64,000 nucleotides of DNA from positions 99,149-163,148 of the forward strand of contig NZ_NGFO01000006.1 in assembly GCF_002149015.1 (NCBI RefSeq), given 5' to 3'. Made by a program: the position numbers and the translations under genes. The stretch is from Gordonia lacunae (GTDB lineage Bacteria > Actinomycetota > Actinomycetes > Mycobacteriales > Mycobacteriaceae). Below are positions 1-9,199 of this stretch, piece after piece (position 1 is the first letter of the stretch; each line of letters starts with the position of its first letter). The notes below the pieces were generated by a model. The model searched no databases. It was not told where the DNA came from and worked only from the letters and a program-made list of their open reading frames with translations.

Positions 1-556
1 TCACCGCGGTGAGCGAGGCGAATTCTGGTCGGGTCAGATCGCGGAAACTCGCGGGCGGCGTGAGCGACCTGGACTCGAACCAGCCGTTGTCGATGTTGAG
101 GCACACATCGCCGCGGTCGACGGCCGTCAGCTGCCCCGCGGCGCCGGGTACCGCGTACTCCGCGGCACCGCCGGCGGCGGCCGGCGACTCGTAGGGTTCC
201 AGGGCGCCGGCGTCGATCGGGCGGGACGCGAAGGTGTTGTCGATGCCGAAGACCGCATCGCCCTTCGGTGCGCCCGGCGTCAACGACACCGTCGACGCCA
301 ATTGCCCGGCGTCGCCGGACTTCACGATCTTCAAGGCCAGCCCGGTCTCCTGGCGGAACGCGTCGAGTACGGGCTCGGGCAGTTCGAAGGAGTCGTGGGT
401 GAGCAGGGTGACCTCCGCGCCCGACGACGAATCGTCGGCGCATGCGGTCGCGCTCGTCGCCACCAGTGCGATCGCGGCCGCGGCGACGACGACCCGCGTC
501 CGTCGCGATCTCCCGCGTCGACGGCCCGACAAGCCGTCGGTACGCAGCTCGTTCAC
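1..556 (-). CDS. Thiamine-type ABC transporter substrate-binding lipoprotein (partial, C-terminus off the left edge)
   Basis: About 185 residues are visible, read from the complement strand. A basic N-terminus and a hydrophobic stretch end at a cysteine (SATAC), a plausible lipoprotein signal. The mature start (VTLLTHDSFELP) and the later GDAVFGIDNTFASR are typical of ThiB/TbpA-type periplasmic thiamine-binding proteins, so it probably captures thiamine or a related compound outside the membrane for an ABC importer lying to the left. The GTG start at 556 is preferred because GAGGAG lies 6 bases upstream; an in-frame ATG at 601 is the alternative. No TPP riboswitch core was seen upstream. Family assignment is good; the exact ligand is inferred. 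Confidence 0.8.
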   Translation of the reverse strand, partial: MNELRTDGLSGRRRGRSRRTRVVVAAAAIALVATSATACADDSSSGAEVTLLTHDSFELPEPVLDAFRQETGLALKIVKSGDAGQLASTVSLTPGAPKGDAVFGIDNTFASRPIDAGALEPYESPAAAGGAAEYAVPGAAGQLTAVDRGDVCLNIDNGWFESRSLTPPASFRDLTRPEFASLTAV

Positions 557-856
557 ATCAGACTCCTCTTCGACCGCCGGCGAGTTCCCGATTCTTCTCA
601 TCCAACCAGGTTGCCGAGGGAGTGCACGAGTCGACCATCTTCACCTCACTTGAGTAACAATTGCATCAATAACCACATAAACCTCACCCGTAACAGAGTC
701 TCGGTCTGGACATTGGAACCCGCGGGGGGCTTAGAATGACCCGCGACGACTCGGGTGAGAGGATGGGCTGTCCGCGACCCGACACCCGGGCGGATGACAC
801 GACCACGAGGCGCAGCCCGGCTCTCCCGCCTGCGCCACGACCGTTAGGACACACCA
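557..856. promoter_or_regulatory. Divergent intergenic region with an AT-rich patch
   Basis: This 300-base spacer separates the divergent binding-lipoprotein gene and the secreted-protein gene. Bases 650-710 are clearly AT-richer than the surroundings, which fits promoters for one or both genes. No convincing -35/-10 pair, operator or riboswitch could be fixed. Confidence 0.4.
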
Positions 857-1687
857 GTGCGTTTCTCCCGGCCACCGAGGTTGCGATCCGGCAACGCCCC
901 GCATCGACTCCGGACCCGTCGCCTCGTCGTCGCCGTGTCGGCGCTCGCCGCAGCGACTTCGCTCGCACTGCCGGCGGCCGCGCAGGCCGCGCCGGCACCG
1001 AAGGTCGACCAGCGCGTGCTGGACTCACTCGGCGCGTTCGCACCCGCGATCATCGGTTCGGTGGCCACCCCCGGACCCGACGGCAAGGTCTCGGTCGATC
1101 TGCTCCGTCAGGCCCAGTCGTTCGCCGACACCCCCGGGATGCCCGGGGAGGTCAGCAAGATCTGGCGCTCGATCGCCGATTTCCTGGGCGAACCCGGCCG
1201 CAAGCAGGCTGCGCGCGAGCTCGCCGCCGAGCGCAAGCCCGGCGATCCGGAGATCCCGCAGGGCCCGAACGCCCCGAAGATCCAAGAATTCCTCTACCCG
1301 ACCTTCGGCCTCGGATGCATCCCGGGCGGCGGTTCACTCGGACGCGCCCTGGTCACCGCCGGCCCGCAGGAAGCCCCCGCTCCCGGCCCCAAGCGCGGCG
1401 AGAGCGGTTACGTCTACACCTCGCTCGGTACCGGCCCGGCCATCGACAACAAGGCCGCACCCCTCACGGTGAGCTGGTTCAACGTCGACACCGGCCGCAC
1501 GGGCACCACGACGCTCAAGCGCAACCCGAAGATCAACGTCCAGGAGGGACCCGGCACCTTCACCGGTATCTCGCGAACCGGCAAGGGACGCGTCATCTCG
1601 GCGATCCACGGCAACGTGACCACCAAGACGAAGGGCAAGGTCGTCTCCTGCACGATCGTCCCGGTCATCGGACTCGCGATCATCTGA
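857..1687 (+). CDS. Secreted protein of an unrecognised family, paralog 1 of 3
   Basis: 276 residues with a basic N-terminus, a hydrophobic segment (VVAVSALAAATSLALPAAA) and a likely cleavage after AQA, so it is probably exported. The mature protein has a conserved-looking Gly/Cys segment (FGLGCIPGG) and a C-terminal module with VSWFNVDTGRTG and a cysteine near the end. The same layout recurs in the genes at 8249-9151 and, for the C-terminal module only, at 11144-11689. I do not recognise an enzyme motif; a cell-envelope role is inferred from export alone. GTG start with AGGA upstream; a strong hairpin follows the stop codon. Confidence 0.75.
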   Translation: MRFSRPPRLRSGNAPHRLRTRRLVVAVSALAAATSLALPAAAQAAPAPKVDQRVLDSLGAFAPAIIGSVATPGPDGKVSVDLLRQAQSFADTPGMPGEVSKIWRSIADFLGEPGRKQAARELAAERKPGDPEIPQGPNAPKIQEFLYPTFGLGCIPGGGSLGRALVTAGPQEAPAPGPKRGESGYVYTSLGTGPAIDNKAAPLTVSWFNVDTGRTGTTTLKRNPKINVQEGPGTFTGISRTGKGRVISAIHGNVTTKTKGKVVSCTIVPVIGLAII

Positions 1688-1705
1688 CCACTTCTCCTCT
1701 CACAG

Positions 1706-1742
1706 ACGAAGGCACCCAGGCGATGAGCCGGGGTGCCTTCGT
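1706..1742. terminator. Bidirectional hairpin terminator
   Basis: Perfect 12-bp inverted repeat ACGAAGGCACCC (1706-1717) with GGGTGCCTTCGT (1731-1742) and a 13-base loop. It lies between two convergent stop codons (1687 and 1760), so it can serve both genes. Confidence 0.85.
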
Positions 1743-1759
1743 CGTTGCGAGGTGAACGC

Positions 1760-3661
1760 TCAGGGGGTCACGATCGGGAAGCTCGGATCGGCGGTGTCGA
1801 GGACTGCGGCGAGCTTGTCGAGTTCACTCGCGTCGCCGTCGATCGTGATGGCTCCGCTGTCGGCGAGTTGCGACGCCGCACCCGGCCGGAGCAGTGCGCC
1901 GGTCAGCGCCGCCTTCGGACCGGAGATGGTCGCCCGGGCGTCGTCGGCGTGGTGTTCGCGCGCATTCAGGACGCCCCGTGCCACCCACATCGTCCACCGG
2001 GCGTCGCTGTCGCTGAAGGTCAGATTCACGCGGATGTCGGCGTCGGCGGCCTTGTCACCGTCGATCTGCACGGCGACGAAGTCGAAGAGGATGTCGATGG
2101 GCATGCCCAGGATCGAGTCCTCACTCGCGGTCGTGAACGGAGGCGGCAGCGGGCCCTCCCGCAACTCCTTGGCGGCCGTCAGGAAGATCCCGCGCCACTG
2201 CGGGCCCTCGGCCTGATAACCCATCTGTTCGTAGGCATCGGCCTGCAGCTCGCGGGCCTCGGTGTCGGACGGGTCGGCGAAGACGAGCTTGTGCAGGATC
2301 TCCACCGCCCAGCGGTGATCGCCCTCCTCGATCGCCCGGCGCCCCTCGGCGAGAATCGCCGGCGCACCGATGAGGTCGACGTAGCGGCGGGCGGCCTCGA
2401 CCGGCGGATGGGGATGCAGCGACACGGGATCGCCGTCCCACATGCCGAGTTCCTTGGTGAACACCGCCCGCACGTCGTGATGAAGCGTGCCGTGATACCC
2501 GCGGTTCTGCCACGCGAGGCGTAGCTCGTCGGGGAGTTCGAGAGCCTCGGCGGCCTCCAGCGGCGTGTACCCCTTGTTGGCCAGACGAAGCGACTGGTCG
2601 TGGATGTACTTGTAGGCGTCGCGCTGTGACTCGATGAATCCGACGAGTTCACGGTTTCCCCACACCGGCCAGGTGTGCGGACCGTAGTGCACCTCCGCCT
2701 CGTCACCCCACCGCTCGAGGGTCTCGTCGAGGTAGCGAGCGAAGTTGCGTGCGTCCCGCGTCCGCGCGCCGCGCAGGGTCTGGATGTTGTGCAGGGTGTG
2801 GTTCGCGTTCTCGGCGCAGGTCAGCGCCTTCAGTTCGGGTATCCAGATGTGCATCTCCTCCGGCGCCTCGGTGTCGGGCGCGTAGAGGAACTCGAACTCG
2901 ATGCCGGCGATCTCGCGACGCGCTCCGGTCTCGGTGATGAGGTCGGTCGGCGAGATGTACGACACGACCGGCCCTTTGGTGCTGACGACGCCGATGCCAC
3001 AGGTGATGTGGCCGAGCGGGTCGAGTGGCAGATGACTGCCGAAGGCGTAGCTGGCGCGTCGGGCCATCGCATTGCCGGCCACGACGTTCTCGCCGATGGC
3101 GTACTTGTCGAACTGGTGGCCCGGCGCGATGATCGGGACCTTGCCGGATGCGACGTCATCGGGGTCGACGACCCCTTTGACGCCGCCGTAGTGGTCGATG
3201 TGGGTGTGGGTGTAGATGACCGCGGCGATCGGCTTGTCGCTGACGTGCTCCCGGATCATCGCCATGCCCTGACGCGCCGACTCGACGCCCGCCATGCAGT
3301 CGATCGCGATGAGTCCGTCCTCACCCTCGATGATGGTGAGGTTGGCGATGTCGTTGTTGCGCACCTGATACACCCGGTCGGTGACCTGGAACAGTCCGCC
3401 GCGGCGGATCTGCTGCGACTGGCGCCAGAGACTGGGATTCACCGAATCCGGTGCGGGCGCGTCGTCGTCGATGTAGTCCAGGGCGGCCGCGTCGAAGACG
3501 ACCGAACCGTCGGAGTCGGACAGCACGTTGCCCGGCAGTTCGGCGATGAGTCCGCGGGCACTGAGTGCGAAGTCCTCGACATCGTCCATCGCGTAGCGCT
3601 CGCGCGCGGCGTGGTTGGCCGAGATGGTGTGGGCATCAGGGGGTTTGGGCTGGGTACACAC
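1760..3661 (-). CDS. Alkylsulfatase-family metallo-beta-lactamase-fold hydrolase (SdsA1-like), copy 2
   Basis: 633 residues, the usual size of the alkylsulfatase family, whose members hydrolyse alkyl sulfate esters to alcohol and sulfate. The N-terminal metallo-hydrolase domain carries the zinc motif THTHIDH at 151-157, with further metal-site segments TCAENANHTLHN and HYGPHTWPVWG. A helical dimerisation domain follows and the last 130 residues resemble the SCP2-like C-terminal domain. There is no signal peptide, so it is expected in the cytoplasm, unlike secreted SdsA1. The GTG start has GAGAGGAG 9 bases upstream. The gene lies 24 bases behind its paralog (3686-5512), so the two are probably co-transcribed; both proteins end in FPIVTP. 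Substrate is unknown. Confidence 0.88.
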   Translation of the reverse strand: MCTQPKPPDAHTISANHAARERYAMDDVEDFALSARGLIAELPGNVLSDSDGSVVFDAAALDYIDDDAPAPDSVNPSLWRQSQQIRRGGLFQVTDRVYQVRNNDIANLTIIEGEDGLIAIDCMAGVESARQGMAMIREHVSDKPIAAVIYTHTHIDHYGGVKGVVDPDDVASGKVPIIAPGHQFDKYAIGENVVAGNAMARRASYAFGSHLPLDPLGHITCGIGVVSTKGPVVSYISPTDLITETGARREIAGIEFEFLYAPDTEAPEEMHIWIPELKALTCAENANHTLHNIQTLRGARTRDARNFARYLDETLERWGDEAEVHYGPHTWPVWGNRELVGFIESQRDAYKYIHDQSLRLANKGYTPLEAAEALELPDELRLAWQNRGYHGTLHHDVRAVFTKELGMWDGDPVSLHPHPPVEAARRYVDLIGAPAILAEGRRAIEEGDHRWAVEILHKLVFADPSDTEARELQADAYEQMGYQAEGPQWRGIFLTAAKELREGPLPPPFTTASEDSILGMPIDILFDFVAVQIDGDKAADADIRVNLTFSDSDARWTMWVARGVLNAREHHADDARATISGPKAALTGALLRPGAASQLADSGAITIDGDASELDKLAAVLDTADPSFPIVTP

Positions 3662-3685
3662 GTTCGGATACTCCTCTCGGGTTGC

Positions 3686-5512
3686 TCAGGGCGTCACGAT
3701 CGGGAAGTCACGGTCGTAGGTGACGAGCACACCGCCGAGCCGCGTGAAGGCCGCGAGATCACCGGTGTGGTCGAGGGACTCGGCGTCGACCCCTCCCCCG
3801 AGCAGTCCGAGCAGTTGTGGTTTGGTCACCCGGAACACGAGCTCGGCGTCGGTGGCCTTGCCTGATGCCGCCCCTGATTCCGCGAGGTGGTGCGCCAAGA
3901 AGCCGTTGGACAGCACCGATCGGTGATACTCACCCACATCGGTGACATCCCAGTCGATCGTCGCCGAGAGTCGGTGCGCCGCAGGGCCGTCGATGCGCAT
4001 CGCCAGCGAGTCCAGGATCTGTTCGACGGTCAGCGCGAGAGCCATCCCGGCGCCGATGTCCACCGCCTGCGGGGCGATCCCGTCGCGCAGTTCCTGCGCA
4101 CCGGTCAGGTAGAAGTTGCGCCACGTCCCGCACTCGGCACCGAAACCGAGTTGCTCCAGCACCTCTGCAAGAGCGGCCTTGGCCCCCTCGTGGGTGGGCT
4201 CGGCGAACACCGCCTTGTCCAGCAGCTCGGCAGCGAATCGCAGATCGCCGGCCTCTCGGTACTCCTGTGCCTTGGACACCACCGCGTCGACGCCGCCGAA
4301 GCAGTCGACGTACCGCGTCGCCGACTCACGCGGTGGGTGCTGCCACAGCCGCGCGGGATTGCCGTCGAACCAGCCGAGGTAACGCTGGTAGATGGCCTTG
4401 ACGTTGTGGCTGACGGCGCCGTAATAGCCGTGCGTGTGCCAGGAGTCGTCGAGGGCCGGTGGCATGTTGCCGTCGATCTCCTCGGCGATCTCCGCGCCGG
4501 TGAGACCCTGGTTCAGCAACCGGAGGGTCTGGTCGTGCAGGTATCCGTAGAGATCTCGCTGGCCGGCCAGGAATCCGTCGATCGCCTCGGCTCCCCAGGT
4601 GGGCCAGTGATGGGAGGCGAACACGACGTCGACGTGCCCCGCGATCAGCCGGCGGGCCTCGTCGAGATATCTCGACCACGCCTTGGCATCTCGAACCTGG
4701 GCGCCGCGCAGGGTCAGCAGATTGTGCAGGTTGTGCGTCGCGTTCTCGGCCAGGCAGGCGGCACGCAGATCGGGGAAGACGAAGTTCATCTCCGCCGGCG
4801 CTTCCGTGCCGGGGGTCAGCTGGAATTCGATGGTCACCCCGTCGACGACCTCGGTCTGCCCGGTCCGGGTGATGTCGACCGTCGGCGGGATCAGCGACAC
4901 CCGGCCGGTGGAGTTGGTGATGCCGAGTCCGTCGCCGATCTGGCCGCGCGGCCCCGGGGGCAGCAGCACCCCGGTGTGGTAGATCCCGCGCCGGCTCATC
5001 GCGTTTCCGGCGTAGACGTTCTCCGACACGGCGTGCTCGAGAAAACCGTGCGGCGCGATGATCGGGACATCGGTGTCGCGGTCGATGACCCCTTCGACGC
5101 CGCCGAAATGATCGACGTGACTGTGCGTGTAGATGACCCCGGTGACCGGACGGTCCCCACGGTGCTTGCGGTACAGGGCCAGACCGGCGGCCGCGACCTC
5201 CACCGACACGAGCGGGTCGATGACGATGACGCCGGTGTCCCCTTCGATCAGGGACATGTTCGACAGGTCGAATCCGCGGATCTGGTAGACGCCGGCCGTC
5301 ACCTCGTAGAGCCCGTTCTTGCGGCACAGGCGGCCCTGCCGCCAGAGGCTGGGATTGGCGGTCTCCGGACAGTCGTCATCGAGGAACCCGTAAGCCTGCA
5401 TGTCCCAGATCGTTCGACCGGTGTCATCGGTGATCACACACGGGTCCAGGGTGTCGACGAATCCCCGGTCGGCATTCTCGAAATCGGTGGTATCGGAAAG
5501 ATCTGGTGACAC
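3686..5512 (-). CDS. Alkylsulfatase-family metallo-beta-lactamase-fold hydrolase (SdsA1-like), copy 1
   Basis: 608 residues from the GTG at 5512, chosen because AGAGGAGG lies 8 bases upstream; an ATG at 5533 is in frame but has a poorer site. The zinc motif THSHVDH is at residues 129-135, and the domain order is the same as in the neighbour: metallo-hydrolase, dimerisation helices, SCP2-like C-terminus. It is the first gene of a two-gene operon of diverged tandem duplicates. The divergent genes encode an SfLAP protein and a SulP anion transporter, which suggests that the unit releases sulfate from organosulfates. No export signal is seen. Confidence 0.87.
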   Translation of the reverse strand: MSPDLSDTTDFENADRGFVDTLDPCVITDDTGRTIWDMQAYGFLDDDCPETANPSLWRQGRLCRKNGLYEVTAGVYQIRGFDLSNMSLIEGDTGVIVIDPLVSVEVAAAGLALYRKHRGDRPVTGVIYTHSHVDHFGGVEGVIDRDTDVPIIAPHGFLEHAVSENVYAGNAMSRRGIYHTGVLLPPGPRGQIGDGLGITNSTGRVSLIPPTVDITRTGQTEVVDGVTIEFQLTPGTEAPAEMNFVFPDLRAACLAENATHNLHNLLTLRGAQVRDAKAWSRYLDEARRLIAGHVDVVFASHHWPTWGAEAIDGFLAGQRDLYGYLHDQTLRLLNQGLTGAEIAEEIDGNMPPALDDSWHTHGYYGAVSHNVKAIYQRYLGWFDGNPARLWQHPPRESATRYVDCFGGVDAVVSKAQEYREAGDLRFAAELLDKAVFAEPTHEGAKAALAEVLEQLGFGAECGTWRNFYLTGAQELRDGIAPQAVDIGAGMALALTVEQILDSLAMRIDGPAAHRLSATIDWDVTDVGEYHRSVLSNGFLAHHLAESGAASGKATDAELVFRVTKPQLLGLLGGGVDAESLDHTGDLAAFTRLGGVLVTYDRDFPIVTP

Positions 5513-5701
5513 TGAACAAGCCTCCTCTGACATACCCCCGACGGAACAACAAATGGGCAGATCAAGTGAACATCGGCCGAACAGACGCGAAATGGCTTGC
5601 CGGATAGGTCGATCCACGTCTCTCACGCGAACAATCCGACATTCGCCACCCTTATGGCGTACAAACTACATTGTCGGCCACCATTTCGTGAGGAGTTCTC
5701 G

Positions 5702-6361
5702 ATGGGATCCGTACTCGGAGAGTTGTTGCCTCTCGCGGTGGGTGTCGCGGTGTCGCCGATCCCGATCATCGCCGCCATTCTCATGCTCCTCGGACGCCAC
5801 GCGCGCACGACGAGCATCGGATTCGCGGCGGGATGGCTCCTCGGCATCGTCGTCGCGGTGGCCGTGTTCGTGGCGCTCGGCAGTGCGGTCGACATCGGTG
5901 GTTCGTCGTCGAGCACCGGCTGGGTCAAGATCGCGCTCGGTGTCGTCCTGCTCGTCGTCGGTCTGCGGCAGTGGCGCTCGCGAAACAAGGAATCCGCGAC
6001 ACCGAAATGGATGTCGGCCATCGACGAGATGCGTCCGGTGACCGCGCTGGGAATCGCGTTCGCGCTGGCGGCGATCAACCCGAAGAACCTCGTACTCTGC
6101 GCGGCAGCGGGGGTCACGATCGCCTCCGGCGCGCTGTCGGTCTCGGGCGACATCGTCGCCGTCGCGGTGTTCGCCGTTCTCGCCTCGACCTCGGTCGTGG
6201 TGCCCGTCGTCGGATATCAGGTCGCGGCCGCCCGTCTGCGCGGACCTCTCGACAGCCTGAAGTCCTGGCTGCAGGCGAACAATGCGACCGTGATGGCGGT
6301 GCTGATCCTGGTGATCGGAATCGTGTTGATCGGCAAGGGAATCGGCGCGGCGAGCGGATAG
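5702..6361 (+). CDS. GAP/SfLAP family membrane protein (sulfolipid-1-addressing protein-like)
   Basis: 219 residues with about six hydrophobic segments. The N-terminal SPIPIIAAILMLLGRHAR and the later AINPKNLVLCAAAGV are typical of the SfLAP family, named after mycobacterial Sap, which assists transport of sulfolipid precursors to the surface. The family's general chemistry is poorly known, so substrate is an inference. The ATG at 5702 has AGGAG 7 bases upstream; reading further up only adds a non-hydrophobic extension. It is divergent from the alkylsulfatase pair and 5 bases ahead of the SulP gene, so translational coupling is likely. Confidence 0.8.
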   Translation: MGSVLGELLPLAVGVAVSPIPIIAAILMLLGRHARTTSIGFAAGWLLGIVVAVAVFVALGSAVDIGGSSSSTGWVKIALGVVLLVVGLRQWRSRNKESATPKWMSAIDEMRPVTALGIAFALAAINPKNLVLCAAAGVTIASGALSVSGDIVAVAVFAVLASTSVVVPVVGYQVAAARLRGPLDSLKSWLQANNATVMAVLILVIGIVLIGKGIGAASG

Positions 6362-6366
6362 GGACC

Positions 6367-8043
6367 ATGACCGACCGCGCCCGGCTCGCGTTCCCGTCCC
6401 TCTGGGGTTACCGCCGCACCTTCCTGCGACCCGACGTCGTCGCCGGTCTGACCGTCTGGGCGGTCCTGGTACCCGAGGCGCTGGCCTACGCCTCGATAGC
6501 CGGGGTGCCCGCTGTGGTCGGTCTCTATGCGGCGGTCCCGGCGTTGATCCTGTACGCCGCCTTCGGGAGTTCGCGGCATCTCGTCGTCGGTCCGATGTCG
6601 GCGACGGCGGCGCTCTCGGCGGCCATCATCGCCCCGATCGCCGGCGGCGACACGATGCGCTACATCGCGCTGACCACGGCGCTGGCCGTCGTCGCGGGCG
6701 TCATCGGTCTCCTCGCCGCACTCCTCCGCCTCGGCTTCGTGGCCTCGTTCATCTCCGAGCCCGTGCTCAAGGGCTTTATCATCGGGCTCGCCCTGACCAT
6801 CATCACCGGACAGGTCCCGGCACTCCTCGGCGTCGACAAGTCGTCGGGAGACTTCTTCGAACAGCTCGTCGGCGTGCTGACCGGTCTCGGCGACGTCCAG
6901 TGGCGCACCGCGGTGCTCGGCGTCGGCGCCCTCGTCGTCGTCCTCGTGCTGCGTCGGTGGCTGCCCCTGGTCCCGGGATCACTGGTCGTCGTCGCGCTCG
7001 GTATCGGCGCCGTGCATCTCTTCGGGCTCGATTCCCGCGGGGTCGAGGTGGTCGGGGACATCGACGCGGGACTGCCTGCCATGGGGCTTCCCGCCGGGGT
7101 CGACCTCGACGACTTCGTCGGCCTGATCGGCCCGGCGGTCGGGGTCCTGGTGATCGGCTTCGCCGAGGGACTCGGCGCCGCGAAGACGTACGCGGCCAAG
7201 GCCGGGTACACAGTCGACGCGAATCGCGAACTGGCCGGCCTGGGGGCGGCCAACGTCGGCGCCGGGCTCGCCTCCGGCATGGTGGTGAACGGCAGCCTGT
7301 CCAAGACCGCGGTCAACGGCGGAGCGGGCGCGCGCACCCAGCTGAGCGGACTCACCGCGGCGGCCCTCGTGGTGGTCACCCTGCTGGTCCTCACTCCCCT
7401 GTTCGAGGAACTGCCCGATGCGGTGCTGTCCGCGGTGGTCATCGCCGCGGTCCTCGAACTCGTCGACATCGGCGCGTTGCGGGACCTGTACCGGGTGTGG
7501 ACCTCCCGACTCGGTGCGATCTACGGGCAGTCCGCCCGACTCGACTTCCTGGCGGCGATCGCCGCGATGTTCGGCGTGCTGGTCTTCGACACCCTGCCCG
7601 GCCTGGTCATCGGAATCGCCGTATCGCTGCTGCTACTCCTGTACCGGGTGTCGAAACCGCATGTCGCGACACTGGTCCGGGCCGAGACCCGGTGGGTCGA
7701 CATCGACGGACACCCCGAACTGCCGACGGTTCCGGGCGTCCGGGTGCTGCGTGTGGAAGCCGGCCTCTTCTTCGCCAACGCCGACCACGTCCGCGACCAG
7801 ATCGTCGCCGGCGCCACCGACGTCCACCTGATCGTGCTCGACGCCGAGACGTCGCCGTTCATCGACGTCAGCGCGGTGCGGATGCTGGCCGAGGTGCGGC
7901 GGACGCTGCGACGCGGTGGGGTCGATCTCCGGGTCGCGCGCGACATCGGTCAGTTCCGCGACGTGCTCACCACAGCCGATCCCGACGACCCCATCCCGCT
8001 GTACCCGAGCGTGGCCGCAGCCATCGCCGACGATCGCGACTGA
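6367..8043 (+). CDS. SulP family inorganic anion transporter with STAS domain
   Basis: 558 residues. The N-terminus (VAGLTVWAVLVPEALAYASI, then FGSSRHLVVGPMSATAALSA) is diagnostic of SulP permeases, with about eleven membrane segments up to residue 430. The cytoplasmic C-terminus is a STAS domain (LIVLDAETSPFIDVSAVRML). SulP proteins move sulfate, bicarbonate or other anions; sulfate is the attractive guess here because the divergent operon encodes two alkylsulfatases. The ATG at 6367 follows the stop of the SfLAP gene by 5 bases, with only GGGA as ribosome site, so coupling to upstream translation is likely. Confidence 0.9.
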   Translation: MTDRARLAFPSLWGYRRTFLRPDVVAGLTVWAVLVPEALAYASIAGVPAVVGLYAAVPALILYAAFGSSRHLVVGPMSATAALSAAIIAPIAGGDTMRYIALTTALAVVAGVIGLLAALLRLGFVASFISEPVLKGFIIGLALTIITGQVPALLGVDKSSGDFFEQLVGVLTGLGDVQWRTAVLGVGALVVVLVLRRWLPLVPGSLVVVALGIGAVHLFGLDSRGVEVVGDIDAGLPAMGLPAGVDLDDFVGLIGPAVGVLVIGFAEGLGAAKTYAAKAGYTVDANRELAGLGAANVGAGLASGMVVNGSLSKTAVNGGAGARTQLSGLTAAALVVVTLLVLTPLFEELPDAVLSAVVIAAVLELVDIGALRDLYRVWTSRLGAIYGQSARLDFLAAIAAMFGVLVFDTLPGLVIGIAVSLLLLLYRVSKPHVATLVRAETRWVDIDGHPELPTVPGVRVLRVEAGLFFANADHVRDQIVAGATDVHLIVLDAETSPFIDVSAVRMLAEVRRTLRRGGVDLRVARDIGQFRDVLTTADPDDPIPLYPSVAAAIADDRD

Positions 8044-8178
8044 GCGGGCACTTCGTCCGAAGACGCAGGTCGTCGAGGGTTCGGTCTCTCGCCGATCGCG
8101 CCCATGTCACAGGTCGGACTCGCGACTTGCCGGGGTCGACGCCGACGTGGTCTCTTGTAACTCAAGTCCCATCTGTCA

Positions 8179-8200
8179 CACCCGCCACACGTGGCGGGTG
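8179..8200. terminator. Short hairpin in the 8.04-8.25 kb spacer
   Basis: CACCCGCCA (8179-8187) pairs with TGGCGGGTG (8192-8200) around a 4-base loop. It could terminate the SulP transcript or form part of the 5' leader of the next gene; no T-run helps decide. Confidence 0.45.
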
Positions 8201-8248
8201 CTCGATCGCCCTATCCGGTTGTCTCGACCGGTTGCCCGAAGGAGAGCC

Positions 8249-9151
8249 ATGTCCCTCACGTCTCGGTTCACACGCCCCGACGCCGGCCTTCGCGTCACTC
8301 GCAACCGCGCGATCCGGCGATGCGGTGCCGGGCTGATGGGCGTTGCGATGGCGGCGGCCACGCTCACCGCCACGTCGGCACCCGCAGCCGCGGAGCCGCT
8401 CGTCCCCTCCAACATGCTCGGTGCGCTGTCGATCCCGTTCGACGCGGAGCTGGCGGGCGCGATCCGCCTGCTGAAGGCTGCGGGCGTCGACCAGATCGCC
8501 GTGCAGGCCGCGCAGACGATCATGGGCAGCGCCGGCCAGCTGTCGGTCGAGGACATCGCCGGTCGCGCGGGAGCCCTCCCGCTGCCGGCCGCCGCCGAGG
8601 GTGCACCCGCATCGGCCGCCACGCCCGCCGCCGCGCCGACCGATCCCATCGCCCTCCTCCGCACGCTGGGCATCCAGACACTCACCCCGTCGGTGGCGCC
8701 GTTCTGCACCGCGCCGACCGCCGACAACCCGCTCGGTCTCGTGACCGCCGGGGCGGGAGCCGTGGCAGGTCCGTGGCCGATGAAGACCGATCCACTGACC
8801 CAGCTCAAGCCGCTGCTCGACATGATCCCCGGGGTCAAGCTTCCCGAGAAGCTGAACCTCGTCGACAAGGGAGAGACCGCCTACGCGTTCGTGCCGGCCT
8901 CGCCGACGGCCGGCAGCGGCGGCAAGATGCAGGTCGCCTGGTTCAACACCAGCACCCTGCAGGGCGGCTTCGCCGATCTCGACCCGATCACCGACCGGAC
9001 CGCGCTGACCGCGCTGCCCCTGCTGTCCGGGGTCCGGCTGGCACCGGTCAAGACCGGCAGCGGCACCATCTTGTCGGCGGTCTTCGGCAACGCGAGCAAC
9101 GGCACCCAGAACTGCTGGTTCCTACCGGCCGTCGGCGTTGTCAACGCCTGA
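8249..9151 (+). CDS. Secreted protein of an unrecognised family, paralog 2 of 3
   Basis: 300 residues with a signal peptide (GLMGVAMAAATLTATSAPAAA) and probable cleavage before EPLVPSN. An Ala/Pro-rich linker near residues 110-130 leads to a segment with FCTAPTADNPLGLVTAG, which lines up with FGLGCIPGG...ALVTAG in the gene at 857, and a C-terminal module with VAWFN, LSAVFGN and a final conserved cysteine (QNCWFLPAVG). No catalytic motif is recognised. ATG at 8249 with GGAGAG upstream. It is 48 bases ahead of a secreted lipase-fold gene, and the two may share a transcript. Confidence 0.75.
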   Translation: MSLTSRFTRPDAGLRVTRNRAIRRCGAGLMGVAMAAATLTATSAPAAAEPLVPSNMLGALSIPFDAELAGAIRLLKAAGVDQIAVQAAQTIMGSAGQLSVEDIAGRAGALPLPAAAEGAPASAATPAAAPTDPIALLRTLGIQTLTPSVAPFCTAPTADNPLGLVTAGAGAVAGPWPMKTDPLTQLKPLLDMIPGVKLPEKLNLVDKGETAYAFVPASPTAGSGGKMQVAWFNTSTLQGGFADLDPITDRTALTALPLLSGVRLAPVKTGSGTILSAVFGNASNGTQNCWFLPAVGVVNA

Positions 9152-9199
9152 GCCACAACATCTTCGGCATCCTCTTCGCACAGAACGAACTGACGACAC

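Noticed and set aside
557..760. TPP riboswitch upstream of the thiamine-type binding protein
   Set aside because: No CTGAGA or ACCTGAT-like core found on the complement strand.
2675..5509. Long plus-strand open frames (2675-3865, 3887-5509) opposite the alkylsulfatases
   Set aside because: They mirror strong genes with zinc motifs and ribosome sites; no domain pattern of their own.
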